A DNA stretch of 64,000 nt, taken from positions 2,728,001 to 2,792,000 of the forward strand of contig CBDCGU010000003.1 of NCBI GenBank assembly GCA_965216945.1. The letters run 5' to 3'. The DNA comes from DATHZQ01 sp965216945. GTDB taxonomy: Bacteria > Actinomycetota > Acidimicrobiia > Spongiisociales > UBA5794. Each line of letters opens with the position of its first letter. The first letter of the stretch is position 1. Positions 45,645-54,387 of the stretch are shown piece after piece. The notes beneath the pieces were generated by a model that saw nothing but the letters and a program-made list of their open reading frames with translations, was not told the DNA's origin and searched no databases. Made by a program: the position numbers and the translations under genes.

Positions 45645-46246
45645 GCGGTCGCTCGTGCTGGGATCGCGAGGATCTCTTGTCGGCGTATCTCGACGGCGAG
45701 CTGGGGTACGGTGAGCTCGACGAGGTGGTTGCCCACCTAGAGTCGTGCGCCGAGTGCCTTGGCAGCTTTCACGCCGTCAAAGAGGCTCGTGCGGCCCTCC
45801 GGCTGCTTCCGCCGGTCGAGCCCCCCCGGAGCATGTTCACGCCATACCACCTCAGCGATCGGCTTTCCGCCTATCTGGACGGCGAGCTCGACACGGCGGA
45901 GGTCGATGTCGTGACACATCATCTCGGCCAGTGCCGCGACTGCCGCATGGAGCTGCAGGGCCTCGACGGGGCCCGCACCGCGATCCGTGCGTTGCCGCGG
46001 CTCGAGCTGCCCCAGGAGGTGGGAGCGGAGGTCGTCGAGCCGCGCCGCCGGCCGATGCGCCGAACCGCTGCGCTGGTTGTGGCTGCGGTCGCCACCGCCG
46101 CGGTCGGCCTCACGATGCTGCGCACCGAGCCGGTGACACCGCTCGACCTCGACCAGCTCGCCACGCGCCACAACGCCCGGCTCTCTGTCGAGGCCGGCTT
46201 CTCCGTGATTCCGGCCTCGGTCTCGACAGGGGCGACGACACCATGA
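45632..46246 (+). CDS. Anti-sigma factor with two zinc-binding ZAS domains
   Basis: 204 residues, ATG inside the end of the sigma gene. Two tandem ZAS modules are plain. The first is LLSAYLDGELGYGELDEVV with H35-x3-C39-x2-C42. The second is RLSAYLDGELDTAEVDVVTH with H97-x3-C101-x2-C104. A membrane span at about 143-161 (RTAALVVAAVATAAVGLTM) and a short outer tail follow. Most anti-sigma factors have one ZAS domain. Both here keep the full metal triad, so either could bind the sigma factor. Coupling to the next gene is by ATGA. Confidence 0.93.
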   Translation: MAGVSGRSCWDREDLLSAYLDGELGYGELDEVVAHLESCAECLGSFHAVKEARAALRLLPPVEPPRSMFTPYHLSDRLSAYLDGELDTAEVDVVTHHLGQCRDCRMELQGLDGARTAIRALPRLELPQEVGAEVVEPRRRPMRRTAALVVAAVATAAVGLTMLRTEPVTPLDLDQLATRHNARLSVEAGFSVIPASVSTGATTP

Positions 46247-47169
46247 GACGGCGTCGCATCGTGCTCGTGGTGGCCGTTGTCGGTGCGCTGCTCGCCACGG
46301 CGTCTCCGGCGTTCGCCGAGGATCTCGAGGACTACCTCGACATGGCGGCCGATGCGGACTACGGAGGCACTCGCGTCGTCGTGACCATCTGGGATGGCCG
46401 TTCCCACGCCGAGATGACCAACATCGAGCATTCCCGCGACGTCATGATGTTGGGCGTTGCCGGCAACGAGGCGATGATCGTCGCCGGCAAGGTGACGCGA
46501 GGTGAGGGCGCCGGTGTTGCGCTGGCCACGTGGTCGGGACCCGCCGTCACCGACAAGTATGCGGTGGGGCAGGCGGACGACGTGACATGGTTGGGTAGGC
46601 GGGCGCGGGCTGTGACGATCCTCGAGGACGGAGTCAAGCGGGCGCGCATCCTCTTCGACGTCGCCACGTGGGCACCGCTCGTCACGGAGATCTACTCCGA
46701 CTCCGGCGAGTTGTTCCGCGTGGCCTCGTTCACGACGTTCAATCCCCACCCGACCCGCATCTACGACTCGATGCCCGATGCGGGGCATGACTACGACCTG
46801 GTTGCCCGCATCGATCAATCCTCATTGCCGGCTACCGCCGGCGGGTACGAGCGGGTGGACATCTACGCCGGTGCCGACGGGGTGAATCAGGACTTCTTCA
46901 CCGACGGGCTCTTCTCCTTCTCGGTGTTCGAGGTGACGCCGCGCCAGGTCCGGCAGCGGTTCGACGGAGCCGATTCGATCCGGCTTGCCGGCGGCGACTA
47001 CGTCGTGCTGGTGCGGCCGAGCGAGCTGTGGGTGGCCTGGGAGCACGGCGATGCGGCCTACGTCCTCGTTGGTGATCTCCCCCCCGACCACCTCGAGCAC
47101 GTGCTCGTCGATCTCCCCGTCCCCAAGGGCCGCAGCTGGCTGGACAAGCTCCTGGGGTTCTTCTCGTAG
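46243..47169 (+). CDS. RseB/MucB-like sigma-factor regulatory protein, secreted
   Basis: 308 residues, start overlapping the anti-sigma stop. A signal peptide (RRIVLVVAVVGALLATASPA) ends at FA. The mature part has the LolA/RseB-like N-terminal barrel (YGGTRVVVTIWDGRSHAEMT, VTWLGRRARAVTILEDGVKRARI, ILFDVATWAPLVTEIYSDSG) and a second domain that ends in VVLVRPSELWVAWEHGDAAY. In E. coli RseB binds the anti-sigma factor outside the membrane and senses lipid or LPS defects. The position fits that role: it would bind the outer tail of the anti-sigma protein. Confidence 0.85.
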   Translation: MRRRRIVLVVAVVGALLATASPAFAEDLEDYLDMAADADYGGTRVVVTIWDGRSHAEMTNIEHSRDVMMLGVAGNEAMIVAGKVTRGEGAGVALATWSGPAVTDKYAVGQADDVTWLGRRARAVTILEDGVKRARILFDVATWAPLVTEIYSDSGELFRVASFTTFNPHPTRIYDSMPDAGHDYDLVARIDQSSLPATAGGYERVDIYAGADGVNQDFFTDGLFSFSVFEVTPRQVRQRFDGADSIRLAGGDYVVLVRPSELWVAWEHGDAAYVLVGDLPPDHLEHVLVDLPVPKGRSWLDKLLGFFS

Positions 47170-47210
47170 AGCCAGGTGCGAGCAGGCGCCGGGTGCGCAG
47201 CGACCCTTGT

Positions 47211-48425
47211 TCAGCCTCTTCCGATCTCCCGGCGTGCTACGACCATGTTGTGGACCTCGTCCGGGCCGTCGGCGATGCGGAGCGTGCGGGCGAACGCCCA
47301 CATCTTGGCGAGCGGGAAGTCGTCGGACACGCCGCCACCACCGTGCACCTGGATGGCCTTGTCGAGGACCCACAGCGCGGTGCGTGGGGCCACGACCTTG
47401 ATCGCCGAGATCTCGTTGCGTGCGTTGCGGTTGCCGACGGTGTCGATCATCCAGGCCGTCTTGAGCACCAACAGGCGCGCCTGCTCGATCCGCCACCGGG
47501 CTTCGGCGATCCAGTCCTGCACGACGCTCTTGTCGGCGATGCGCATGCCGAAGGCATGGCGGTTCTTGGCGCGGTCCACCATGAGGCCGATGGCGCGTTC
47601 GGCCATCCCGATCGCACGCATGCAATGGTGGATGCGGCCCGGTCCGAGGCGAGCCTGGGCGATCATGTAGCCCTGGCCCTCGCCGGCGATCAGGTTGCCC
47701 GCAGGAACTCGGACATCTGAGAAGTCGACGACACCGTGCCCACCCCGATCCTGATAGCCGAACACGCTCAGCGACCGCTCGACCGTGACTCCCTCGGCGT
47801 CCATGGGCACCAAGATCATGGAGTAGCGACCCTTGGGATCGGCGTCGGGATCCGTCACTCCCATGAAGACTGCGATCTTGCAGGTCGATCCCGATGCGCC
47901 CGTCGTCCACCATTTGCGGCCGTTGATCACGTAGTCCTCGCCATCTCGCACGATGCTGGCCTCGAGGTTGCGCGGGTCGGAGCTGGCAACTGCCGGCTCG
48001 GTCATGGCGAAACAGCTGCGGATCTCCCCCTCGAGCAATGGGACGAGCCAGCGCTCCTGCTGCTCCGGGGTACCGAACATGGAAAGCACCTCCATGTTGC
48101 CGGTGTCCGGTGCGGCGCAGTTCGTGGCCTCCGGCGCCAGTTCGATGCTCCTGCCCATGATCTCGGCGAGGGGCGCATAGTCGGCGTTGCTCAGACCGGC
48201 CCCCCACTTCTCCTCCGGGTGGAAGAGATTCCACAGACCACGGCTGCGGGCCTCGGACTTGAGCTCCGCCATCACCGGCGTGGCGTCCCACGGGTTGCCG
48301 GCCGCCGCAACCTGCTCGTCGTTGACAGATTCGGCGGGGTACACCCGCTCTTCCATGAACGCCGTCAGCTCCTCGCGGAGCCCTTCGCAACGGGGGGAGT
48401 ACGCAAAGTCGATGGTTGCCTCCAA
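47211..48425 (-). CDS. Acyl-CoA dehydrogenase
   Basis: 404 residues. The TTG start at 48425 has no clear ribosome-binding site, so the start is uncertain. The domain order is complete: N-terminal helices, FAD-binding CFAMTEPAVASSDPRN, KWWTTGASG and the C-terminal AQARLGPGRIHHCMRAIGMA then AIQVHGGGGVSDDFPLA with R-T-L-R-I-A-D-G-P-D-E-V-H. The missing usual Glu at the family position cannot be judged without alignment. The sequence type is like human ACAD10/11 (long substrates). No beta-oxidation genes are adjacent. Confidence 0.9.
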   Translation of the reverse strand: MEATIDFAYSPRCEGLREELTAFMEERVYPAESVNDEQVAAAGNPWDATPVMAELKSEARSRGLWNLFHPEEKWGAGLSNADYAPLAEIMGRSIELAPEATNCAAPDTGNMEVLSMFGTPEQQERWLVPLLEGEIRSCFAMTEPAVASSDPRNLEASIVRDGEDYVINGRKWWTTGASGSTCKIAVFMGVTDPDADPKGRYSMILVPMDAEGVTVERSLSVFGYQDRGGHGVVDFSDVRVPAGNLIAGEGQGYMIAQARLGPGRIHHCMRAIGMAERAIGLMVDRAKNRHAFGMRIADKSVVQDWIAEARWRIEQARLLVLKTAWMIDTVGNRNARNEISAIKVVAPRTALWVLDKAIQVHGGGGVSDDFPLAKMWAFARTLRIADGPDEVHNMVVARREIGRG

Positions 48426-48495
48426 GGGAGCCGGTACGCCAGCCTACCGGGGCCCGCGGTCGCTCTCCGGCTGGTGCCCGCCGCTCTGGATTCTT

Positions 48496-49194
48496 CTATT
48501 CAGGCGCATCCCCACGCGGCAGCTCGGCCGTGACGATGTAGGTGACGTTTTCGCCGATGTTGACGCCGTGGTCGGCGATCCGTTCGAGAAACCGGCCGAC
48601 TCGGGTCAGGGCGATGGCGGTCTCCAGGCCCATCGTGTCCGCTTCCCGGCCGATCTCGGTGTAGTAACGGCTGATGAGATCGTCGACCTCGTCGTCGGCC
48701 TCGTCGATCCGCCCACCCGCATCGGCCTCCATGTCGGCGATGGCATCGACCGACATCGCAAAAACCCTGGCGGATGCGTCGACCGCCTGAGCGAGCAACG
48801 ACTGGATCGCCGGGACCTGGGGAAAGCCCTCCTCACGCTCGAGCATGTTGACGCAGTTGACGACGAGGTCGCCGGAGCGCTCCTGCTCGTAGATGATGCG
48901 CGTGGCCGACACGAGAAAACGGAGGTCGCCTGCCACCGGCTGCTGGCGGGCAAGGGTCTCGAACACCTCTCGCTCGAGCTGGGCGAACCGCTCATCGATC
49001 AAGCCGTCGGTGTTGCGTACCGTGGCGATCAGCTCCAGCTTGCCTTCGAGCATGGCCTCTCCGGCCCTCCGCAGGTTCTCGGTGACCAGCGATCCGAGCT
49101 CGACGAGGCGCTGCTTGATGTCGTCGAGCTGAGCGCCGAATTGCGACCGCTGCTCGGTCCCGGTGATGGGCTCGCGCGGTGATTCTGTAGTCAT
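48496..49194 (-). CDS. phoU: Phosphate transport regulator PhoU
   Basis: 232 residues, ATG. The two PhoU three-helix bundles each have the E/D-x-x-x-D metal motif: QFGAQLDDIKQRLVELG ... DERFAQLEREVFETLARQQP and DEADDEVDDLISRYYTEI. ERIADHGVNIGENVTYIVTAELP closes the second. It links PstSCAB to the histidine kinase, keeping the Pho response off when phosphate is plentiful. It is the last gene of the pst operon (10 nt after pstB). Confidence 0.94.
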   Translation of the reverse strand: MTTESPREPITGTEQRSQFGAQLDDIKQRLVELGSLVTENLRRAGEAMLEGKLELIATVRNTDGLIDERFAQLEREVFETLARQQPVAGDLRFLVSATRIIYEQERSGDLVVNCVNMLEREEGFPQVPAIQSLLAQAVDASARVFAMSVDAIADMEADAGGRIDEADDEVDDLISRYYTEIGREADTMGLETAIALTRVGRFLERIADHGVNIGENVTYIVTAELPRGDAPE

Positions 49195-49204
49195 GAACCG
49201 CCTC

Positions 49205-50098
49205 CTAGCCGAAACGGCCGGTGATGTAGTCCTCGGTGGCCTGAATGTCGGGATTCGTGAACAGCTTGCCCGTGTCGGAGTATTCGACCAGGCGGCCGGT
49301 ACGCTCGCCTTGTTCGCCGAGCTGGACGTTGAAGAACGCGGTGCGCTCGCTCACCCGTGCCGCCTGTTGCATGTTGTGGGTGACGATGATGATCGTGTAG
49401 TCCTCTTTGAGCTCCTGCATCAGCTCTTCGATCCTCAGCGTGGCGATGGGGTCGAGCGCGGAACAGGGCTCGTCCATCAGGACGACATCGGGGCTCGTGG
49501 CGATGGCACGGGCGATGCACAGCCGTTGTTGCTGGCCACCGGACAGTGAAAAACCGGAGGCGTCGAGCTTGTCCTTGACCTCGTCCCACAGGGCGGCTCG
49601 CCTGAGGGACTCCTCGACCAGCTCGTCCATGTTGCCTTTGAACCCCGCGATGCGCGGCCCGTAGGCGATGTTGTCGTAGATGGACTTCGGGAACGGATTC
49701 GGCTTCTGGAAGACCATGCCGACGTGGCGTCGCACCTGGACGGGATCGATGTTCTCGCCGTAGAGGTCGACCCCGTGGTAATTGACGGTCCCTTCCACGC
49801 GGGCACCCTCGATGAGATCGTTCATCCTGTTGAAGCACCTCAGCACTGTCGACTTGCCACAACCGGACGGACCGATCAGAGCGGTGATGGAGTTGGCGTA
49901 CACGGAGAGCGTGATGTCCTTGACGGCATGGAAGTCGCCGTAGAAGACGTTGAGGTCGCCGACGTCGAAGATGACGTCGCCGGGCTCCGGCAACGGATCG
50001 ACGGCACCGTCGCTCACATCGCGACGTGTTGCATCGGTTGTTGTGGGGACGTTGCCGAGGGTCACGCGCACATCTTCGCGCATTCGTTCCATGGTCAT
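49205..50098 (-). CDS. pstB: Phosphate ABC transporter ATPase
   Basis: 297 residues, ATG overlapping pstA by 4 nt (ATGA). Walker A GPSGCGKSTVLRCFNRMND, Q-loop VFQKPNPFPKSIYDN, signature FSLSGGQQQRLCIARAI, Walker B VVLMDEPCSALDP and H-loop IIIVTHNMQQAARVSER are all intact. A 40-residue N-terminal extension precedes the NBD (VRVTLGNVPTTTDATRRD...). It powers phosphate uptake with PstA and PstC. Confidence 0.96.
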   Translation of the reverse strand: MTMERMREDVRVTLGNVPTTTDATRRDVSDGAVDPLPEPGDVIFDVGDLNVFYGDFHAVKDITLSVYANSITALIGPSGCGKSTVLRCFNRMNDLIEGARVEGTVNYHGVDLYGENIDPVQVRRHVGMVFQKPNPFPKSIYDNIAYGPRIAGFKGNMDELVEESLRRAALWDEVKDKLDASGFSLSGGQQQRLCIARAIATSPDVVLMDEPCSALDPIATLRIEELMQELKEDYTIIIVTHNMQQAARVSERTAFFNVQLGEQGERTGRLVEYSDTGKLFTNPDIQATEDYITGRFG

Positions 50099-51036
50099 GT
50101 CTTTCGCTCGTATCGGTCTCGCAGAATGATGGCCGCCGCGTTCACCGTGAGGAGGAGCACTAGGAGCACGACGATGGCCGCGGCCGTGAGTTGGACAAAC
50201 TCTTGCTGCGGCTGCCGGGCCCAGTTGTAGACGACGATCGGGAGCGCCGTGTAGGGCTCGGAAGCCACCAGATCCCAGAAGCTCGCATCCGCCGAGTTGC
50301 TGAAGAACAACGACAGGCGGGCGCCGGCCAGCAGCAACGGCGCCGACTCGCCGAAGGCTCTGGCGATCGTCAGGACCGTTCCGGTGAGGATCGCCGGAAC
50401 GGCAACGGGGAGAACGTGATGGCGGATGGTCTCCCAGCGGGTGGCGCCAACACCGTACGACGCCTCCCGCAACGCCTGAGGGACGGCGCGAAGCGCCTCC
50501 GAGGTGGTGATGATCATGATCGGGAGCACCAGCACCGCCAGCGTGAGGCCGCCCGAGATCACCGTCCGGCCCCCGCTTGCGGATCCGAGCAACTTGACGA
50601 AGACGGCCAAACCGAGCAGGCCGTACACGATCGAGGGGACGCCTGCGAGATTGCGAATGTTGGATTGGATGAATCTCGTCACGCGGTTGTCATGGGCGTA
50701 TTCCTCGAGGTAGACCGCGGCGCCGACGCCGACCGGAAAGGCGACCACGAGCACGAAGACAGTGAGCGCAAGGGAGCCCATGATGCCCTGGAGGATGCCC
50801 GCCTGCTCCGGTTCCGGGTGCAGCCGACCCGTCACGAAGTCGAGACCGCGTTCCTGGAACACCGGCAAGCTCTTCTGCACGATGTCGGCGAGGAGAACCA
50901 CCAGAACGGCGAGAGCGGAGAGCAGGGTCACCAGGAGCGAGATGGCAATGAGCTGGTCGACAGGGCTCGTCTTCTTGCCCGACAGGTTGCGTTGGACGAT
51001 CGCCGCCGTGGTCTCGTTGACGAGTCTGCCGGCCAT
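50095..51036 (-). CDS. pstA: Phosphate ABC transporter permease PstA
   Basis: 313 residues. Six spans and the EAA loop EALRAVPQALREASYGVGAT RW-type motif, which docks PstB. LLGLAVFVKLLGSA and TGTVLTIARAFGESAPLLLA are conserved PstA segments. The start shares one base with the pstC stop (TGATG), and pstB overlaps the end. Confidence 0.95.
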   Translation of the reverse strand: MAGRLVNETTAAIVQRNLSGKKTSPVDQLIAISLLVTLLSALAVLVVLLADIVQKSLPVFQERGLDFVTGRLHPEPEQAGILQGIMGSLALTVFVLVVAFPVGVGAAVYLEEYAHDNRVTRFIQSNIRNLAGVPSIVYGLLGLAVFVKLLGSASGGRTVISGGLTLAVLVLPIMIITTSEALRAVPQALREASYGVGATRWETIRHHVLPVAVPAILTGTVLTIARAFGESAPLLLAGARLSLFFSNSADASFWDLVASEPYTALPIVVYNWARQPQQEFVQLTAAAIVVLLVLLLTVNAAAIILRDRYERKT

Positions 51037-51953
51037 CAGTACTTGTTCCTGAATCGGCGGACGACAGACTCACTCAGCACGTTGAGCCCGAGCGTGATGA
51101 AGAAGAGCACGATCCCGACGAAGAAGAGGCTCTGGAACGCCGCCACGTCGCCCGCCACCTGGTCCGATCCGATGGCGAGCTGGGCCATGGCACCGGTCAT
51201 CGTGAGGCCGCCATCGAGTGGGCTGATCGACATGATGCCGTTCGTACCGGCCGCAAGGGCGACGATCATGGTCTCGCCGATCGCTCGGGAGACGGCGAGA
51301 ATCATGGCGGCGACCACGCCGGAGATCGCTGCCGGGAGCACCACACGCAGGCTGGTGTGCCACCGCTTGGCGCCGAGGCCGTACGAGGCCTCGCGCAGCG
51401 AGTTGGGTACGGCCCGCATCGCATCCTCGGAAACCGAGGCGACCAACGGCACGATGAGCACCCCGACCGCGATCCCCGCGGCGAGGAAGTTGCTCTGAGA
51501 GGCCGTGTTGAACAGTTGCTTCACCACGTTGGGCGTTATGAAGGTCAGGGCGAAGAAGCCGAGCACGACGCTGGGGATCCCGGCGAGCACTTCCAGCGCA
51601 GGTTTGAGGACGCGCCGCACGTTCACGCCGGCGTACTCGGACAGATAGATGGCGGCCCCCAGACCGAGCGGTGCCGCGACGGCCATGGCGATCGCGCTGA
51701 CGAGAAGCGTGTGGACGATCAGGGCCATGACCTGAAAGCGGCCTCTGCGTGGGAACCAGCCGTCGGCGAACAGCTGGCTCAGCTCGATCTGGGTCAGGAA
51801 GCTCCAGGCCTCTCCGGCGAGCGAGAGGATGATGGCGCCACTGACGGCAACCGAAGTAGCCGCGGCCACGAAGAATGCGGCTTTGATACGCCGCTCACGG
51901 CGCAGCCGTCGTGGATCGCCGGTGAGATCGATCGGCGGTTGAGTCACTGTCAC
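51036..51953 (-). CDS. pstC: Phosphate ABC transporter permease PstC
   Basis: 305 residues. I choose GTG 51953 because GAGGAG lies 8 nt upstream; upstream in-frame codons would reach into the pstS-pstC gap. Six spans, with ALEVLAGIPSVVLGFFAL, the EAA loop EDAMRAVPNSLREASYGLGA and VVAAMILAVSRAIGETMIVA as PstC hallmarks. It forms the membrane channel with PstA. Confidence 0.94.
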   Translation of the reverse strand: MTVTQPPIDLTGDPRRLRRERRIKAAFFVAAATSVAVSGAIILSLAGEAWSFLTQIELSQLFADGWFPRRGRFQVMALIVHTLLVSAIAMAVAAPLGLGAAIYLSEYAGVNVRRVLKPALEVLAGIPSVVLGFFALTFITPNVVKQLFNTASQSNFLAAGIAVGVLIVPLVASVSEDAMRAVPNSLREASYGLGAKRWHTSLRVVLPAAISGVVAAMILAVSRAIGETMIVALAAGTNGIMSISPLDGGLTMTGAMAQLAIGSDQVAGDVAAFQSLFFVGIVLFFITLGLNVLSESVVRRFRNKY

Positions 51954-52020
51954 CGGCGGTGCTCCTCGTGTGTCGCAGGCACGGTCCGGGCCGGGATCGA
52001 ACCCGACCCGCACGTCGCCA

Positions 52021-53028
52021 CTACGGCTTGACGGCTTCCCATGCGGCCTTCGTCGCTTCCCTATCCGCCGCCGGCAACTGTACGTAGCCCGCCTCGGACA
52101 CCTTCTCGAGGCCGGTGTCGCTCAGATAGAAGTCCACGAAATCTATGAGTGCGGATTTGGACGAGAGGTCGTTGGTCTTGACGTAGATGTAGAGCGGCCG
52201 GGAAAGTGGATAGTCGAACGACGCGATGGTCTCCGTGGTCGGAGCCACACAACCGCTCCCGTTGTCGACCTCGATGGCGGCGAGGACGTCCTGGTTCTCC
52301 TCGAAGAACGCATAGCCAACCCAACCGAACGACGTGTCGTTGCTCGAGATGTTGTTGACGATCACTTGATCATTCGCTTCGGCGTTGTAGTCGGCCCGGG
52401 TGGCCGCCTCCTGTCCCCGCTCCTCGGCCAGGCCCTCGATGACCAGTTCGACAAACGTGTCGTACGTGCCCGATTCTTCGCCGGGGGCGGTGATGTCGAG
52501 GGGTGCTTCCGGGTAGGGGGCATGACCCGCACCCAGCTCGGCTCCGAGCTCGCTTGCGTCGCTCCAGTCGGAGAATCCCTCGGACTCGGGGCCGACGATG
52601 GCATAGAGGTCGTTGAAGTCGAGGCAGCTCACCGCGGTGTTGCTGGGCGACGTGATCACGCTGATTCCGTCGGTGGCGATGTGGAGCTCCACGTACTCGA
52701 CTCCGTTCTCGGTGCAATCCGCCGCCTCGGATTCCTTGATCGCGCGAGATGCATCGGAAATGTCCGTCTCTCCGTTGCAGAACCGGGCGAAGCCGTCGCC
52801 CGTGCCGGGGCCTTCGACCGACGTGGCGACACCGGGATTGGCGGTGTCGAAGGCCGCACCGACGCGCGCCGAAATCGGCTCTACCGTCGAGGAGCCGGAG
52901 ATCTCGATCGAGTTGGAGCCGCCGCTCGAGGAACCGTTCGCCGTGTCGTCGCCGTCACCGCCGCATGCGGCGACAACCAATCCAATCGCAAGCAGGAGCG
53001 CTCCGTGGCGCAAGAGCTTCGATCGCAT
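52021..53028 (-). CDS. pstS: Phosphate-binding lipoprotein PstS
   Basis: 335 residues from ATG 53028 (GGAGG 9 nt upstream); an in-frame ATG at 53037 is too close to that site. Lipobox VVAAC (C22) and a Gly/Ser linker precede the mature domain. ISGSSTVEPISARVGAAF, EGPGTGDGFARFCNGETDIS and the IGxxGSG-like ESGTYDTFVELV are phosphate ligand loops. It captures phosphate outside the cell. First gene of pstSCAB-phoU; a PHO-box-like site lies 89-110 nt upstream. Confidence 0.95.
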   Translation of the reverse strand: MRSKLLRHGALLLAIGLVVAACGGDGDDTANGSSSGGSNSIEISGSSTVEPISARVGAAFDTANPGVATSVEGPGTGDGFARFCNGETDISDASRAIKESEAADCTENGVEYVELHIATDGISVITSPSNTAVSCLDFNDLYAIVGPESEGFSDWSDASELGAELGAGHAPYPEAPLDITAPGEESGTYDTFVELVIEGLAEERGQEAATRADYNAEANDQVIVNNISSNDTSFGWVGYAFFEENQDVLAAIEVDNGSGCVAPTTETIASFDYPLSRPLYIYVKTNDLSSKSALIDFVDFYLSDTGLEKVSEAGYVQLPAADREATKAAWEAVKP

Positions 53029-53116
53029 GCCGTTCATCCTCCAAGAGCTCGAGGTATACGCCGGGGCTGATCCCGACGCCGGCAAGCTAAGGAGCACAGG
53101 TGACCCGAGGCACTCC

Positions 53117-53138
53117 TGGAGTTGAACGCAACGTGAAT
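53117..53138 (-). promoter_or_regulatory. Candidate PHO box (two 11-nt direct repeats) between pstS and senX3
   Basis: Read on the pstS strand, ATTCACGTTGC is followed directly by GTTCAACTCCA. TTCA recurs at exactly 11-nt spacing, the arrangement of actinobacterial PHO boxes (consensus unit GTTCACC). It is 89 nt upstream of the pstS start and 44 nt upstream of senX3, so RegX3/PhoP binding here could control both. Confidence 0.55.
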
Positions 53139-53181
53139 TCTCTGCGATGGGTAGCCGGCTCCGGCGTCGTAGCATCGGGGC

Positions 53182-54387
53182 GTGGCTGTCGCTCTCGTCG
53201 TCGTGCTCATCTCGCTTGCCGTTGTGCTCGTTGCGGCCGTGGCCTGGCGCCGGCGTTTCAAGGATCTCGAGTCCGAGGGCGCCGAGATCGTGGCCGCCGT
53301 GGGCGAGGCTCTGGGCCGACGCCCCAGGTCGCCGGCTCATGCGGTGGCGATGCTGCTGGACCGCGATGTCGAAGCAGGTCGCCGGCTGGACCTCGTCGAG
53401 TCGACTCTGGCCGGATCCGACATCGGGTTGCTGATCTATGACGGATCGATGAACGTGGTGTTCGCCACCGATCTGGGGCGCCGGTTGACCGAGGGGCGCC
53501 ATGGTGAGGCGGCGGCAGGTTTGCGGATTCGGACTCTCGCCGAGAAGGCGATCGCCGAGTGCGACGTGATCGACGAGCGAGTCGACCTCTACGAGCTGGC
53601 GAGCCGGGTGCTGCGGGTCCAGGTGGAGCCGTTGCCGGCCACCGGAGGCGGAGGAGCGGCGGTGCGGCTGACCGACGTCACCGAGCAGGAGCGCGTCGAT
53701 GCGATGCGGCAAGATTTCGTCGCCAACGTCGGTCACGAGCTCAAGACACCGGTGGGAGCGCTGGCAGTGCTGGCCGAGGCCCTGCAGCAAACGGGGGATG
53801 CCGCGACGCGTAGCAGGCTTGCCGGCCGGCTGGGCGAGGAAGCCCACAGGCTCGCCGAGTTGGTCGACGACCTGTTGGAACTCTCGCTGCTGGAACAAGC
53901 TGATTCCCATGTGAACGACGTCGATCTGCGGGACGTGCTGACCGAGGCTCGGGATCGCACTCAGATTCACGCAAGTGCTGCCGGTGTTGCGATCCGGTGC
54001 GAGCTGCCGGACGACCCGGTTGTCATCCCCGGAGACCGCCCACAGCTGGTATCGGCCGTGGCCAACCTGCTCGACAACGCCATCAAATATGGCGGTCTCG
54101 GTCCGGGAGCGAAGGAGGACGTGACTCTGACCCTTCGCCGGGATGGGGATCGAGCACTCATCGAGGTGGGCGACCGAGGGCTCGGCATCTCGGAATCCCA
54201 TCAGCGGCGCGTCTTCGAGCGCTTCTACCGGGTCGATGGCGCTCGCAACCGAGAGCGCGGCGGCACCGGCTTGGGGCTTGCGATCGTGCGTCACGTTGCG
54301 ATCAACCACGGCGGCACGGCAGAGGTGACTTCCAAGCTGGGTGTGGGCAGCACGTTCCGGATCGTGCTGCCCGCAGAGGTGAGCTGA
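53182..54387 (+). CDS. senX3: SenX3-like sensor histidine kinase
   Basis: 401 residues, GTG. Membrane span at the N terminus (ALVVVLISLAVVLVAAVAW), a PAS-like segment at about 85-165 (STLAGSDIGLLIYDGSMNVV), H-box NVGHELKTPVGALAVLAEAL with H185, N-box LLDNAIKYGG, and G-boxes VGDRGLGISES and RGGTGLGLAIVRHVA. One span and one PAS fit SenX3, which senses through PhoU and Pst. The stop overlaps regX3 by one base. Confidence 0.93.
   Translation: MAVALVVVLISLAVVLVAAVAWRRRFKDLESEGAEIVAAVGEALGRRPRSPAHAVAMLLDRDVEAGRRLDLVESTLAGSDIGLLIYDGSMNVVFATDLGRRLTEGRHGEAAAGLRIRTLAEKAIAECDVIDERVDLYELASRVLRVQVEPLPATGGGGAAVRLTDVTEQERVDAMRQDFVANVGHELKTPVGALAVLAEALQQTGDAATRSRLAGRLGEEAHRLAELVDDLLELSLLEQADSHVNDVDLRDVLTEARDRTQIHASAAGVAIRCELPDDPVVIPGDRPQLVSAVANLLDNAIKYGGLGPGAKEDVTLTLRRDGDRALIEVGDRGLGISESHQRRVFERFYRVDGARNRERGGTGLGLAIVRHVAINHGGTAEVTSKLGVGSTFRIVLPAEVS

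Noticed and set aside
48400..48425. A later start for the acyl-CoA dehydrogenase, because GGAGG lies just inside the coding sequence.
   Set aside because: The codon at the right distance is ATC, a very rare start, so the TTG at 48425 was kept with low trust in the exact start.
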